DNA from: Streptomyces luteolus
Lineage (GTDB): Bacteria > Actinomycetota > Actinomycetes > Streptomycetales > Streptomycetaceae
DNA length: 64,000 nt
Assembly (NCBI RefSeq): GCF_029968015.1
Contig: NZ_JASCIS010000005.1
Location: forward strand, 124,001 to 188,000
Direction: 5' to 3'
Position numbers and translations under genes: made by a program. Positions 33,859 to 43,278 of this stretch are shown piece after piece. The notes below the pieces were generated by a model that was not told the DNA's origin, did not search any database, and saw only the letters and a list, made by a program, of their open reading frames with translations. How positions within the stretch are numbered: the stretch's first letter is position 1; every line of letters starts with the position of its first letter.

Positions 33859-34569
33859 ATGCACTCCGCACCACGCCCCGACGCGCCCCAGAACTCCCCC
33901 GCGGCGGAAGGTCCGTCGGCGCCCCTTGCGGGGCGGGCGGGCCGGGTCTCCGCCGCCGTGCTCGGGGTGCTGACCGCTCTGCTGGTCGGCGCCGTGGCGG
34001 CCGACTGGGCGCCGCTGCTCGACGCCGACGCGTCACTCGCCCGCACCACCCACCGCTGGGCCGTCGAGAATCCGGCGCTGACCCAGACCAACCGGATTCT
34101 CACCGACTGGATCTGGGACACGTGGACGATGCGCGCGCTCTGCGCGGTCCTGGTCGTCTGGCTGTGGTGGCTCGGCGACCGACGGCTCGCCGTGTGGGTG
34201 GGCGCGAGCTGCCTCCTCGCGACGCTGCTCCAGCAGGGCCTGAAGGCGGCCGTCGGGCGGGAGCGGCCGACGTGGCCGGACCCGGTCGACAGCGCCCACT
34301 TCGCGGCGTTCCCGTCCGGGCACGCGATGACGGCGACGGTCGTCTGCGGCCTCGTCCTGTGGGTCCTCGCCCTCCGCCACGCGGGCCACGCGGTATGGCG
34401 CACGGCGCTCACCGTGACAACCGTCTCGGTCCTCGGCGTGGGCTGGACCCGAGTCTGGCTCGGCGTCCACTGGCCATCGGACGTCCTCGGCGGCTGGCTC
34501 TTCGGCACACTCCTGGTCCTGCTCACGGCGGTGCTGTACGGACGAACACCCCGAGCGGAACGCCCCTGA
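33859..34569 (+). CDS. PAP2-family membrane phosphatase
   Basis: A 236-residue protein with about five membrane segments and the three PAP2 motifs: KAAVGRERP, FPSGHAM and GWTRVWLGVHWPSDVLGG with the catalytic His residues. It would dephosphorylate phosphatidate, undecaprenyl diphosphate or similar lipids at the membrane. The last ~23 codons (WLFGTLLVLLTAVLYGR and on) are part of a ~240-bp unit tandemly repeated downstream to about 35.4 kb. Confidence 0.92.
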   Translation: MHSAPRPDAPQNSPAAEGPSAPLAGRAGRVSAAVLGVLTALLVGAVAADWAPLLDADASLARTTHRWAVENPALTQTNRILTDWIWDTWTMRALCAVLVVWLWWLGDRRLAVWVGASCLLATLLQQGLKAAVGRERPTWPDPVDSAHFAAFPSGHAMTATVVCGLVLWVLALRHAGHAVWRTALTVTTVSVLGVGWTRVWLGVHWPSDVLGGWLFGTLLVLLTAVLYGRTPRAERP

Positions 34570-35395
34570 CGAGGCCACGATTCCCCACCGAACGACCGGA
34601 CCGGGACGGGGCGTTCTTGGCCGGGCACGGCCGGGGCACAGGGACCATCCCCCGGGAGCCCACCGCGACCGTGCCTCCCGTCGCCTGCGCGGGCCCGTGT
34701 GGCCGCGCACACTGCCCCGCCCGATGTCCCCCGCTGCCAGCTCTTCGGCACACTCCTGGTACTGCTCGGCGGTGCTGTACGGACGGCCGACGCGAGCGGG
34801 ACGCCTCTGGCAGGCCACGAATTCCCGCCGAACGACCGTACTGGGACGGGGCGTTCCCGGCCGGGCACGGCCGGGGCACAGGGACCAGCCCACGGGAGCC
34901 CACCGCGACCGTGCCTCCCGTCGCCTGCGCGGGCCCGTGTGGCCGCGCACACTGCCCCGCCCGACGTCCCCGGCTGCTGGCTCTTCGGACCCTCCTGGTA
35001 CTGCTCGGCGGTGCTGTACGGACGGCCGACGCGAGCGGGACGCCCCTGGCCAGGCCACGATGCCCCGCCGAACGACCGGACCGGGGCTGGGACGTTCTCG
35101 ACCAGGCCAGGCCGGGCCGGGCCGGGCCGGGGCACCGAGGATCAGCGCGCACGGCGCCCGCCGTGACCGTGCCGCCCGTCGCCTGCGCGAGCCCCGTTTC
35201 CGGCCGTTTGTACATCCCCGCCCGACGCCCCCGGGGGTTGGCGCTTCGGCACACTTCCTTTCCCTGACTGTGCCTCCCGTCACCGCCGCAGGCGGCCCCC
35301 GGGCCCGCCCAGCGCACATGGCCCGTCAGCCTCGTCGGCGGCAGGCATCTCGGCTCACGTACCGCTCACGGCTGTGCTGTACGGACGACGGGTGC
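34480..35395. repeat. Tandem amplification of the 3' end of the PAP2 gene (~240-bp units)
   Basis: The anchor TTCGGCACACTCCTGGT occurs at 34501 (inside the gene), 34744 and, diverged, 34984 and 35245, so unit lengths are 243, 240 and about 261 bp. Each unit holds the PAP2 tail (GGTGCTGTACGGACG), then CGAACGACCG, CGGGCACGGCCGGGGCACAG, and CGTGTGGCCGCGCACACTGC. The last copy is truncated and a final GTGCTGTACGGACG fragment is at 35371. No gene lies between 34570 and 35450. A GGCCGG run at 35105-35135 is nested in unit 3. Confidence 0.88.
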
Positions 35396-35450
35396 GGGGG
35401 CCCGACCCGGCGTTCTTGACCGGTTGGGTGTCGGCGTTGAGGATCGGGGG

Positions 35451-36146
35451 ATGGCGATCAAGGGTGTGCTGTTCGACTTCTCCGGAACCCTGCTGCGTAT
35501 CGAGTCCACCGAGTCCTGGCTGCGCGCCACCCTGGACGCGTCCGAACTGGCCGTTGCCGACGAGGAGTTCAGGCACTACGTCGCCGAGCTGGAAGCCGTC
35601 GGCGCGCTGCCCGGCGGCACGCCTCCCGGTACGGTCCCCGCGCACCTGGAGGAGCTGTATGCCACCCGGGACGTGAGCGCCGAGCTGCACCGCGCGGCGT
35701 TCACCGGGCTGTCCCGCGAGGTGGCCCTGCCGGCGCCCGGCCTCCACGAGGCGCTGTACGACCGCCACAAGACTCCGGCCGCCTGGCGTCCCTACCCGGA
35801 CACCGCCGACGTGCTCGCCGCGCTCAAGGAGCGCGGACTGCTCGTCGGCGTGGTCAGCAACATCGGCTGGGACCTGCGGCCCGTCTTCCGCGCGCACGGC
35901 CTCGACCGGTACGTCGACACGTACGTCCTGTCGTACGAACACGGCGTGCAGAAGCCCGATCCGCGGCTGTTCGCGGTGGCCTGTCAGGCGCTCGGAGTGG
36001 CACCGGAGGACGCGTTGATGGTGGGTGACGACCGGCGGGCGGACGGGGGCGCGGCCCGGCTCGGCTGCGCGGTGCACTTCGTGGACCACCTGCCGGTGGA
36101 GCAGCGCCCGGCGGGTCTGGAGCCGGTGCTCGCACTCCTCGACTGA
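35451..36146 (+). CDS. HAD-superfamily hydrolase with atypical motif I
   Basis: A 231-residue HAD protein from ATG 35451 (GGGGG just upstream). Motif I reads FDFSGTL: the nucleophile Asp9 is present but the usual second Asp is Ser11. Motif II is VVSNIGWD, motif III Lys is in HGVQKPDPRLF, motif IV is MVGDDRRADGGAA. The substitution at the acid/base position argues against an ordinary phosphatase; dehalogenase and phosphonatase types also vary there. A cap of C1 type lies between motifs I and II. Substrate unknown. Confidence 0.88.
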   Translation: MAIKGVLFDFSGTLLRIESTESWLRATLDASELAVADEEFRHYVAELEAVGALPGGTPPGTVPAHLEELYATRDVSAELHRAAFTGLSREVALPAPGLHEALYDRHKTPAAWRPYPDTADVLAALKERGLLVGVVSNIGWDLRPVFRAHGLDRYVDTYVLSYEHGVQKPDPRLFAVACQALGVAPEDALMVGDDRRADGGAARLGCAVHFVDHLPVEQRPAGLEPVLALLD

Positions 36147-36190
36147 GCCCGCGCGCCCGGCGGTTCGGGCCCCGGTGCTACGGTCCCGGG

Positions 36191-36736
36191 ATGATCGTCT
36201 GGATCAACGGCGCCTTCGGCAGCGGCAAGACGACCCTGGTCGCGAACCTGCGCAGGCGGCTGCCCGAGGCGCTGGTCTTCGACCCGGAGGACATCGGCCA
36301 GGTGCTCGGCCGCATCGTCGACGTGCCCACCGGGAACTTTCAGGATCTGCCCCTGTGGCGCCGCCAGGTCGCGGAGCTTGCCCTCGGTCTCGTCACGGAG
36401 TACGAGCGTCCGCTGCTCGTGCCGATGACGCTGGTCGACCCCCGGTACGCGGCGGAGGTCTTCGGCGTCTTCGACCGTGCCGGGGTCACGCTGCACCACT
36501 TCTTCCTGCGCGTGCCGCCCGAGGAGCTGGAGCGCCGGATAGAGGAGCGCACGGTCTCGCCCGGCGACCCGGAGCGGGACGCCGCCGCCAAGCGGTGGTG
36601 CCGGGCGATGATCGAACCGTACACGGCCGCCGTCGCCACGCTGCCCGAGCGGACGGTCCTCCTGGACGGGCTGCTGCCCGAACAGCGCCTGGTGGACGAG
36701 GTGTTGGGGCACCTCGACGTCCAGACCCCGGCGTGA
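36191..36736 (+). CDS. P-loop kinase-like protein (TmrB family)
   Basis: A 181-residue protein with Walker A GAFGSGKTT at residues 7-15 and the TmrB-like stretches LVFDPEDIGQVLGRI, DLPLWRRQVAELAL and LLVPMTLVDPRYAAEVF. TmrB-type ATP-binding proteins give tunicamycin resistance in some bacteria, but most relatives are uncharacterised. The ATG starts seven bases after TACGGT, suggesting a leaderless mRNA. It overlaps the next gene by four bases (GTGA). Confidence 0.85.
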   Translation: MIVWINGAFGSGKTTLVANLRRRLPEALVFDPEDIGQVLGRIVDVPTGNFQDLPLWRRQVAELALGLVTEYERPLLVPMTLVDPRYAAEVFGVFDRAGVTLHHFFLRVPPEELERRIEERTVSPGDPERDAAAKRWCRAMIEPYTAAVATLPERTVLLDGLLPEQRLVDEVLGHLDVQTPA

Positions 36737-37362
36737 GCGGCACGGACGAGGGCGCGCACGGCTGGCCGGACCGTCCCGGTGACACCGCGCTCACCATCAA
36801 GGTGCCCGCGGCCGACCCGCTGGTGCGGGCTCCCTTCCCCGCGCATGTCACGGTGCTCTACCCCTTTCTGCACGCGAGCCGCATCGACGCGGCGACGGAC
36901 GCCCGGCTCGGCGCGCTCTTCGCCGGGCACGAGGCGTTCGAGCTGACCTTCGCCGAGTTCGGCCGCTACCCCGGTGTGCTGTATCTGGACCCGTGGCCGC
37001 ACGCGCCGGTCACCGCGCTCACCAAGCACCTGATGGCGTGCTGGCCGGAGGCGCTGCCGTACCGAGGGATCTTCGGCGCGGCCCCGTTGGCGCCGCATCT
37101 GACCCTCGCCAACGACGCGGGCCCTGACACCTGCCGCCGCGCGTACGACGCAGTGGAGGCCGAACTGGCACCGGAGCTGCCGCTGACCGCGCCCGTGACC
37201 GCCGTCGACCTGATCGTCTGGGACGGTACGGGCTGGCGGGACCGGAAGGCGTACGAACTGGGGCGCGGGAGCCGTCAGCCGGCGACGGGCTCGCGGGCGG
37301 TCTCGGCACAGAGCCTAGGTGCGACCACTGACAACGCCGGATCGCCGGCCAGGGCCGTCTAG
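36733..37362 (+). CDS. 2H phosphoesterase / 2'-5' RNA ligase family protein
   Basis: A 209-residue protein with the two HxT/S motifs of the LigT superfamily: HVTVLYPF near residue 38 and PHLTLAND near residue 118. GTG 36733 overlaps the stop of the TmrB-like gene, so they are coupled. The last ~30 residues (QPATGSRAVSAQSLG and on) are beyond the fold. RNA-end or cyclic phosphate hydrolysis is the family role. Its stop codon overlaps that of the convergent VOC gene. Confidence 0.87.
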   Translation: MSGTDEGAHGWPDRPGDTALTIKVPAADPLVRAPFPAHVTVLYPFLHASRIDAATDARLGALFAGHEAFELTFAEFGRYPGVLYLDPWPHAPVTALTKHLMACWPEALPYRGIFGAAPLAPHLTLANDAGPDTCRRAYDAVEAELAPELPLTAPVTAVDLIVWDGTGWRDRKAYELGRGSRQPATGSRAVSAQSLGATTDNAGSPARAV

Positions 37363-37706
37363 GACGCCGGGTTCTCGATCAGGGTGACCCGGTTGCCGTC
37401 CGGGTCCTCGACGGCGGCGAAGCGGACGCGCTGCGCGCCGGGCGTGACCGGGCCGGGGGTGATCTCGCGGGCCACGAGGTCCGCGAGGGCCTTGTCGAGG
37501 TCGTCCACGACGAGGTTCACCAGGGTGCGACCGGCCTGCTCGGGCGCCTGGAAGACCTGCAGCCAGGCGTACGGCGCGATGTGCCAGTCGGCGAGGCCGG
37601 GCATCGGGCGGGAGTCGGCGGCGCGGCCGAGGAGCCGCTCGTACCAGGCGACCGAGGCGTCGATGTCACGCACGGGGGCGACCGCGAGGACGTGGGTGAA
37701 GGACAT
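37359..37706 (-). CDS. VOC-family protein
   Basis: A 115-residue VOC protein: FTHVLAVAPVRDIDASVAWYERLLGR, VNLVVDDLDKALADLV and AAVEDPDGNRVTLIENP. It is convergent with the LigT-like gene and the two share their terminal TAG region (37359-37362). Ligand or reaction unknown. Confidence 0.9.
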   Translation of the reverse strand: MSFTHVLAVAPVRDIDASVAWYERLLGRAADSRPMPGLADWHIAPYAWLQVFQAPEQAGRTLVNLVVDDLDKALADLVAREITPGPVTPGAQRVRFAAVEDPDGNRVTLIENPAS

Positions 37707-37897
37707 GAGCGCAGCCTTTCGCGTGGGCGTTACGAGGGTGCCGATGACGGAGCACCGTCCTCACCCTTACCGACTCCCCCGGCGTCGGCGACTCATCGCC
37801 CCCGCTTCGGATGCGGCCTCGGACCACCTCTCCCTACACTGGCCAGCACGCCGACATGTCCGGAAACAGTCGGCACGTACGGCAAGGAGCCGCCTCC

Positions 37898-37972
37898 ATG
37901 TCCAAGCGAGGGAACAAGCGCCGCGCCCGTAAGAAGAAGGGCGCCAACCACGGAAAGCGCCCCAACGCCTGA
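37898..37972 (+). CDS. Ribosomal miniprotein bL37-like (24 residues)
   Basis: ATG 37898 with AAGGAG 8 bases upstream encodes 24 residues, beginning MSKRGNKRRARKKKGANH and ending GKRPNA. Size, extreme basicity and the terminal ANHGKRPNA match bL37, a small actinobacterial large-subunit ribosomal protein. The gene lies alone between a VOC and an acyl-CoA dehydrogenase gene and is short enough to be missed by gene finders. Confidence 0.88.
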   Translation: MSKRGNKRRARKKKGANHGKRPNA

Positions 37973-38045
37973 GCGGTGAGCGCACTGCGGCCCCCGCCCG
38001 AGCACGGGTGGGGGCCGCGGCGTACGCGCGTACAGGCCGGATGAT

Positions 38046-39272
<1,227 letters not shown>

Positions 39273-39290
39273 GCCCGTCCCCTCCAACAC

Positions 39291-39311
39291 CTTGTTACTT
39301 GCGGTAACAAG
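39291..39311. promoter_or_regulatory. TetR operator between acyl-CoA dehydrogenase and tetR
   Basis: CTTGTTAC-N5-GTAACAAG, a perfect palindrome with 8-bp arms, starting 19 bp upstream of the dehydrogenase ATG. A further GTTAC half-site follows at 39317. Part of it, TGTTACTTGC, recurs upstream of etfB. Confidence 0.8.
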
Positions 39312-39435
39312 AGTCTGTTACCCGCCAGTAGCGCCTGTCAACTCCGCAGTGGCGTTCGATGTGTTCGAGGACCCGAACCGGCGGGTGCTACGTTGCGCGT
39401 TGCGTCACGGAATCGCACGGGCGGGGAGAAACACC

Positions 39436-40080
39436 ATGGACACGACTGAACGGACCGAGCAGGCCCTGGCGGCCGAACGCCGCAAGCGGGAGCTGCTCGA
39501 GGCCGCCGACCGGGTCGTGCTGCGCGACGGCCCCGGAGCGTCGATGAACGCCATCGCCGCCGAGGCCGGCATCACCAAGCCCATCCTGTACCGGCACTTC
39601 GGCGACAAGGGCGGGCTCTACGCGGCCCTCGCCAAGCGCCACACCGACGCGCTCCTCGCCTCCCTGCGGGCCGCTCTGGACGCCCCGTCCGAACGCCGTG
39701 CGCGCGTCGAGTCCACGCTCGACACGTACCTCGCGGCCATCGAGGGCGCGCCGCAGGTCTACCGCTTTCTGATGCACCCCGCCGAGTCCGCCTCGCCCGG
39801 CGAGCAGGGCTTCGACGTGGGCCGCCACTCGGCGCCGCTGCTGCGCAGGCTGGGCGAGGAGCTGGCCCAGGTGATCGCGGAGCGGGTCGACCTCGGTTCG
39901 GACAGCGAGCGGCTCGCGCGGGTGTGGGGGCACGGGATCGTCGGCATGATGCACGCGGCGGGTGACTGGTGGCTGGGTGAACGGCCTTGCAGCCGGGCCG
40001 AGTTGGTGCGGGATCTGGCGGATCTTTTGTGGGGGCGGTTGGCTGCCGCGGGGGATCGGGAGGGTGGGCCCGGGTTCTGA
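39436..40080 (+). CDS. TetR-family regulator
   Basis: A 214-residue regulator. The helix-turn-helix is SMNAIAAEAGITKPILYRHFGDKGGLYAAL. The C-terminal domain (RVWGHGIVGMMHAAGDWWLGERPCSRAEL) is of the fatty-acid-regulator type. ATG 39436 has GGGGAG. It very likely represses the divergent acyl-CoA dehydrogenase, with an acyl-CoA as plausible inducer. Confidence 0.93.
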   Translation: MDTTERTEQALAAERRKRELLEAADRVVLRDGPGASMNAIAAEAGITKPILYRHFGDKGGLYAALAKRHTDALLASLRAALDAPSERRARVESTLDTYLAAIEGAPQVYRFLMHPAESASPGEQGFDVGRHSAPLLRRLGEELAQVIAERVDLGSDSERLARVWGHGIVGMMHAAGDWWLGERPCSRAELVRDLADLLWGRLAAAGDREGGPGF

Positions 40081-40091
40081 CCCGCACCGTC

Positions 40092-40340
40092 GGCTCGGTG
40101 CACGCCGGTCGCCCCTGCGGGCTCGTCCTCAAGTGCCGGACGGGCTCAATTTGAGCCCCTCCCCGCCCCTTCCCGTAAGCCTGCGGCAGCTTCGGGGGCC
40201 AACCCCCGGACCCCCGCTCCTCAAACGCCGGAGGGGCTGATTTAAGCCCCGACAGGGGCGCGGGGAACTGCGCGACCAGCCACCACGGCGCCGCAGACGG
40301 ACGACAGCCGACGGCAGTCTTTCGGGAAGGGGCGGGGTGG
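40092..40340. repeat. Dispersed intergenic repeats between tetR and def
   Basis: Includes CTCGGTGCACGCCGG (also at 26951), the palindrome GGGCTCAATTTGAGCCC (40142-40158), CTCCCCGCCCCTTCCCG, CCCCCGGACCCCCGCTCCTC with CGCCGGAGGGGCTGA, and GGGGCGCGGGGAACTGCGCG (inverse of the copy at 19110). It fills the convergent gap and probably ends both transcripts. Confidence 0.8.
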
Positions 40341-40347
40341 GGAAGGC

Positions 40348-40890
40348 TTAGCGCGCCCCCCACGGCGCTCGGCGGACCGCCCGGAGGACGCGTGCCCTGC
40401 GCCACCCCGCAAGCCGGTCCGGGTAGACCGTGCCCGACAAGTGGTCACACTCGTGCTGGAGGCACCGGGCGAACCACCCCGTGCCCTCGATGCGGACCGG
40501 CTCGCCGTGGCGGTCCACGCCTTCGATCAGGGCTCGGTCGAACCGTGGAGTGGACGCCTCCAGGCCCGGCAGGGAGAGGCAGCCCTCGGGGCCGCGTACG
40601 GTGTCGCCGTCGGCATCGATCAGGCGCGGGTTGACCACGTGCCCGAGGTGGCGGCGGTCCTCGTCGTCCGGGCAGTCGTAGACGAACACCCGCCGCGGGA
40701 CACCGATCTGGTTGGCGGCGAGACCCACGCCATCGGCGGCGTACATGGTCGCGAACAGGTCGTCGATCAGCCCCGACAGTTCGCGGCCGAACTCGGTGAC
40801 GTCCTCGCAGGGCCCGTGCAGCACGGGGTCGCCGAGCAGAGTCAGGGGCCGTACGCGCCCGGAACTGCCGGGGATCGATCCGTGTCGCAT
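40348..40890 (-). CDS. def: Peptide deformylase
   Basis: A 180-residue iron/zinc enzyme that removes the N-formyl group from new proteins. All three motifs are intact: GVGLAANQIG (54-63), EGCLS (Cys104) and QHECDHL (His146, Glu147, His150). ATG 40890 follows a TACCCT box by eight bases and has no ribosome site, so a leaderless mRNA is possible. It is the gene's usual bacterial form; Streptomyces often carry several def copies. Confidence 0.95.
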   Translation of the reverse strand: MRHGSIPGSSGRVRPLTLLGDPVLHGPCEDVTEFGRELSGLIDDLFATMYAADGVGLAANQIGVPRRVFVYDCPDDEDRRHLGHVVNPRLIDADGDTVRGPEGCLSLPGLEASTPRFDRALIEGVDRHGEPVRIEGTGWFARCLQHECDHLSGTVYPDRLAGWRRARVLRAVRRAPWGAR

Positions 40891-41028
40891 AGCGGTCAAG
40901 GGTACGTTCCGGTGTACTGCGGCGGGCGTCACGGTGCCGCAGTTCGGGCAGCGGCGGGGATCTCGATAGGCTGAGGCGACCAGTGCCGGGGGCAGGCGCG
41001 GCGCCGGAAGCAAGGAGGAGCAAGGACG

Positions 41029-42276
41029 ATGGCAGCAAACCCGGGTGGTGTGGACCCGCTGTCGCCGCGGGCCAAGCTGGCCGTGACGGCCGGCAAGGCG
41101 GCCGCGGCGGTGTCGCGGGCGGCCGGCCGCGGCAGCGGTTCGGTGATCGGCGGCCGTGTGGCCCTGAGGCTCGACCCGGATCTGCTCGGCCGGCTCGCCC
41201 AGCACCTCGATGTGGTGCTGGTCTCGGCGACCAACGGCAAGACCACCACCACACGGCTCATCGCGGAGGCGCTCGGCGCCGCCGGACCCGTAGTGTCCAA
41301 CGCGCTCGGCGCCAACATGCCCGCGGGCATCACGTCGGCGCTCGCCGGTGGTTCGGACGCCAAGTTCGGTGTGATCGAGGTCGACGAGAAGTACCTCGCC
41401 GGAGTCGCGCGCGACGTGGCCCCGAAGGCCATCGCCCTGCTCAACCTCTCCCGCGACCAGCTCGACCGGGCCGCCGAGACCCGCATGCTGGCCGAGAGGT
41501 GGCGCGAGGGCCTGGCCGGCTCCAAGGCGACGATCATCGCCAACGCCGACGACCCGCTCGTGGTGTGGGCCGCGTCCTCCTCGCCGAACGTGGTGTGGGT
41601 CGCTGCGGGCCAGGAGTGGAAGGACGACGCCTGGTCCTGCCCGTCCTGCGGTGGCGTGATGCAGCGCCCCGGCGACGACTGGTTCTGCGGCGAGTGCGGT
41701 TTCCGCCGCCCCGCGCCGAGCTGGGCGCTCAACGGCGACCACGTGCTCGACCCGCACGGCTCCGCCTGGCCGATCCAGCTCCAGCTGCCCGGCCGCGCCA
41801 ACAAGGCCAACGCCACCAGCTCCGCCGCCGTCGCCGCCGCCTTCGGGGTGCCGCCGCAGGTCGCCCTGGAGCGGATGCACCAGGTGCAGGCGGTCGCCGG
41901 GCGGTACGACGTCGTGCAGTTCATGAACCGCGACCTGCGGCTGCTGCTCGCGAAGAACCCGGCCGGCTGGCTGGAGACGTTCTCGCTGATCGACCCGCCG
42001 CCTACGCCGGTGATCCTCTCGGTGAACGCGCGCGGCGCCGACGGCACGGACACCTCCTGGCTGTGGGACGTCGACTACACCCGTCTCGCCGGGCACCCGA
42101 TCTTCGTGATCGGCGACCGCAGGCTGGACCTGGCCGTACGCCTCGAAGTGGCCGGTCTGGAGTTCCGGGTCTGCGACACCGTCGACGAGGCCGTGCAGCT
42201 GGCTCCGCCCGGGCGGATCGAGGCGATCGCCAACTACACCGCCTTCCAGGACCTGCGCCGCCGCGTCGGCAACTGA
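41029..42276 (+). CDS. murT: Lipid II isoglutaminyl synthase, Mur-ligase subunit MurT
   Basis: A 415-residue Mur-ligase-like protein. The ATP motif is SATNGKTTTTR (P-loop 67-74). A zinc ribbon with two CxxC pairs (CPSCGG, CGECG) is inserted in the middle domain, as in known MurT proteins. The DUF1727 C-terminal region follows. With GatD it amidates the D-Glu of lipid II to D-isoglutamine. ATG 41029 has AAGGAGGAGCAAGG upstream, and gatD starts 41 bp after its stop. Confidence 0.95.
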   Translation: MAANPGGVDPLSPRAKLAVTAGKAAAAVSRAAGRGSGSVIGGRVALRLDPDLLGRLAQHLDVVLVSATNGKTTTTRLIAEALGAAGPVVSNALGANMPAGITSALAGGSDAKFGVIEVDEKYLAGVARDVAPKAIALLNLSRDQLDRAAETRMLAERWREGLAGSKATIIANADDPLVVWAASSSPNVVWVAAGQEWKDDAWSCPSCGGVMQRPGDDWFCGECGFRRPAPSWALNGDHVLDPHGSAWPIQLQLPGRANKANATSSAAVAAAFGVPPQVALERMHQVQAVAGRYDVVQFMNRDLRLLLAKNPAGWLETFSLIDPPPTPVILSVNARGADGTDTSWLWDVDYTRLAGHPIFVIGDRRLDLAVRLEVAGLEFRVCDTVDEAVQLAPPGRIEAIANYTAFQDLRRRVGN

Positions 42277-42317
42277 CCCGCGCCTCAAGGCACTTCAAGG
42301 ATTGAGGACCTTCAAGC

Positions 42318-43046
42318 ATGAGTGACAACAGTCTTCGCCTGGTGTGGGTCTACCCGGACCTGCTGAGCACCTACGGCGACCAGGGCAACGCCCTCGTCGT
42401 GGAGCGCCGCGCCAACCAGCGCGGGCTGCACGTGGAGCGCCACGACGTACGCAGCGACCAGCCGGTGCCGACCTCCGGCGACATCTACCTGATCGGCGGC
42501 GGCGAGGACCGCCCGCAGCGGCTCGCCGCCGAACGGCTGCGCCGCGACGGCAACTTGAGCCGCGCGGTCGCCAACGGCGCGATCGTGTTCTCGGTGTGCG
42601 CGGGCTACCAGATCCTCGGCCACGAGTTCATCAACGACCTCGGCCAGCGCGAGCCCGGCCTCGGCCTGCTCGACGTGACGTCCACCCGCGGCGAGGCCGA
42701 GCGCTGCGTCGGTGACGTACTGGCGGACATCGACGAGCCGTTGGGCCTGCCGCAGCTGACCGGGTTCGAGAACCACCAGGGCGTCACGCACCTCGGCCCG
42801 ACCGCCCGCCCGTTCGCCCGGGTCCGCCTCGGCAAGGGCAACGGCACCGGCGACGGCACCGAAGGCGCGTACAACGACACGGTGTTCGGCACGTACATGC
42901 ACGGTCCGGTGCTCGCCCGGAACCCGCAGATCGCCGACATGCTGCTGCGCCTCGCGCTCGACGTGAACGCGCTGCCGCAGGTCGACGACCGCTGGTACGA
43001 GGCACTGCGCACCGAGCGGATCGCGGCCGCCACCCAGCCCGCCTGA
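42318..43046 (+). CDS. gatD: Lipid II isoglutaminyl synthase, glutaminase subunit GatD
   Basis: A 242-residue class I glutamine amidotransferase of the CobB/CobQ type. The nucleophile is Cys94 in FSVCAGYQ and the catalytic His195 is in GTYMHGPVLARN. It supplies ammonia to MurT. Residues 172-182 contain a Gly/Thr-rich insertion (GNGTGDGTEG). It ends the murT-gatD operon, with a strong terminator about 70 bp downstream. Confidence 0.95.
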   Translation: MSDNSLRLVWVYPDLLSTYGDQGNALVVERRANQRGLHVERHDVRSDQPVPTSGDIYLIGGGEDRPQRLAAERLRRDGNLSRAVANGAIVFSVCAGYQILGHEFINDLGQREPGLGLLDVTSTRGEAERCVGDVLADIDEPLGLPQLTGFENHQGVTHLGPTARPFARVRLGKGNGTGDGTEGAYNDTVFGTYMHGPVLARNPQIADMLLRLALDVNALPQVDDRWYEALRTERIAAATQPA

Positions 43047-43113
43047 GCGGGTCGACCACCGCATGAGCGGGTCCGACCGGCCCGCCTGAGCGGGCCTCAG
43101 CACGCTTGAGCGG

Positions 43114-43150
43114 ACGCCTCAGGGGTCTTCACGACCCCTGAGGCGTTTTT
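43114..43150 (+). terminator. Rho-independent terminator of murT-gatD
   Basis: Perfect 14-bp arms ACGCCTCAGGGGTC and GACCCCTGAGGCGT around a TTCAC loop, followed by a T run. This is the only classical T-tract terminator I see in the window. Confidence 0.95.
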
Positions 43151-43278
43151 GTCGTCTTGGACAAAGACCGGCCCTTGGAACGGATTCGGCGCCGTCGCTT
43201 CGCACTAGTAGGGTGACGCTGTCTTAGCCGGACGACGTGGTCCGGTCATCCGCCCCACGTTGCAAGGGTTCTTGGGTC

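Noticed and set aside
34570-35450. Long plus- and minus-strand frames over the PAP2 tail array
   Set aside because: They arise from repeated GC-rich units and show no domain or ribosome site.
40348-42288. A 646-codon minus-strand frame ending in peptide deformylase
   Set aside because: The upstream two thirds are antisense to murT. The deformylase starts at 40890.
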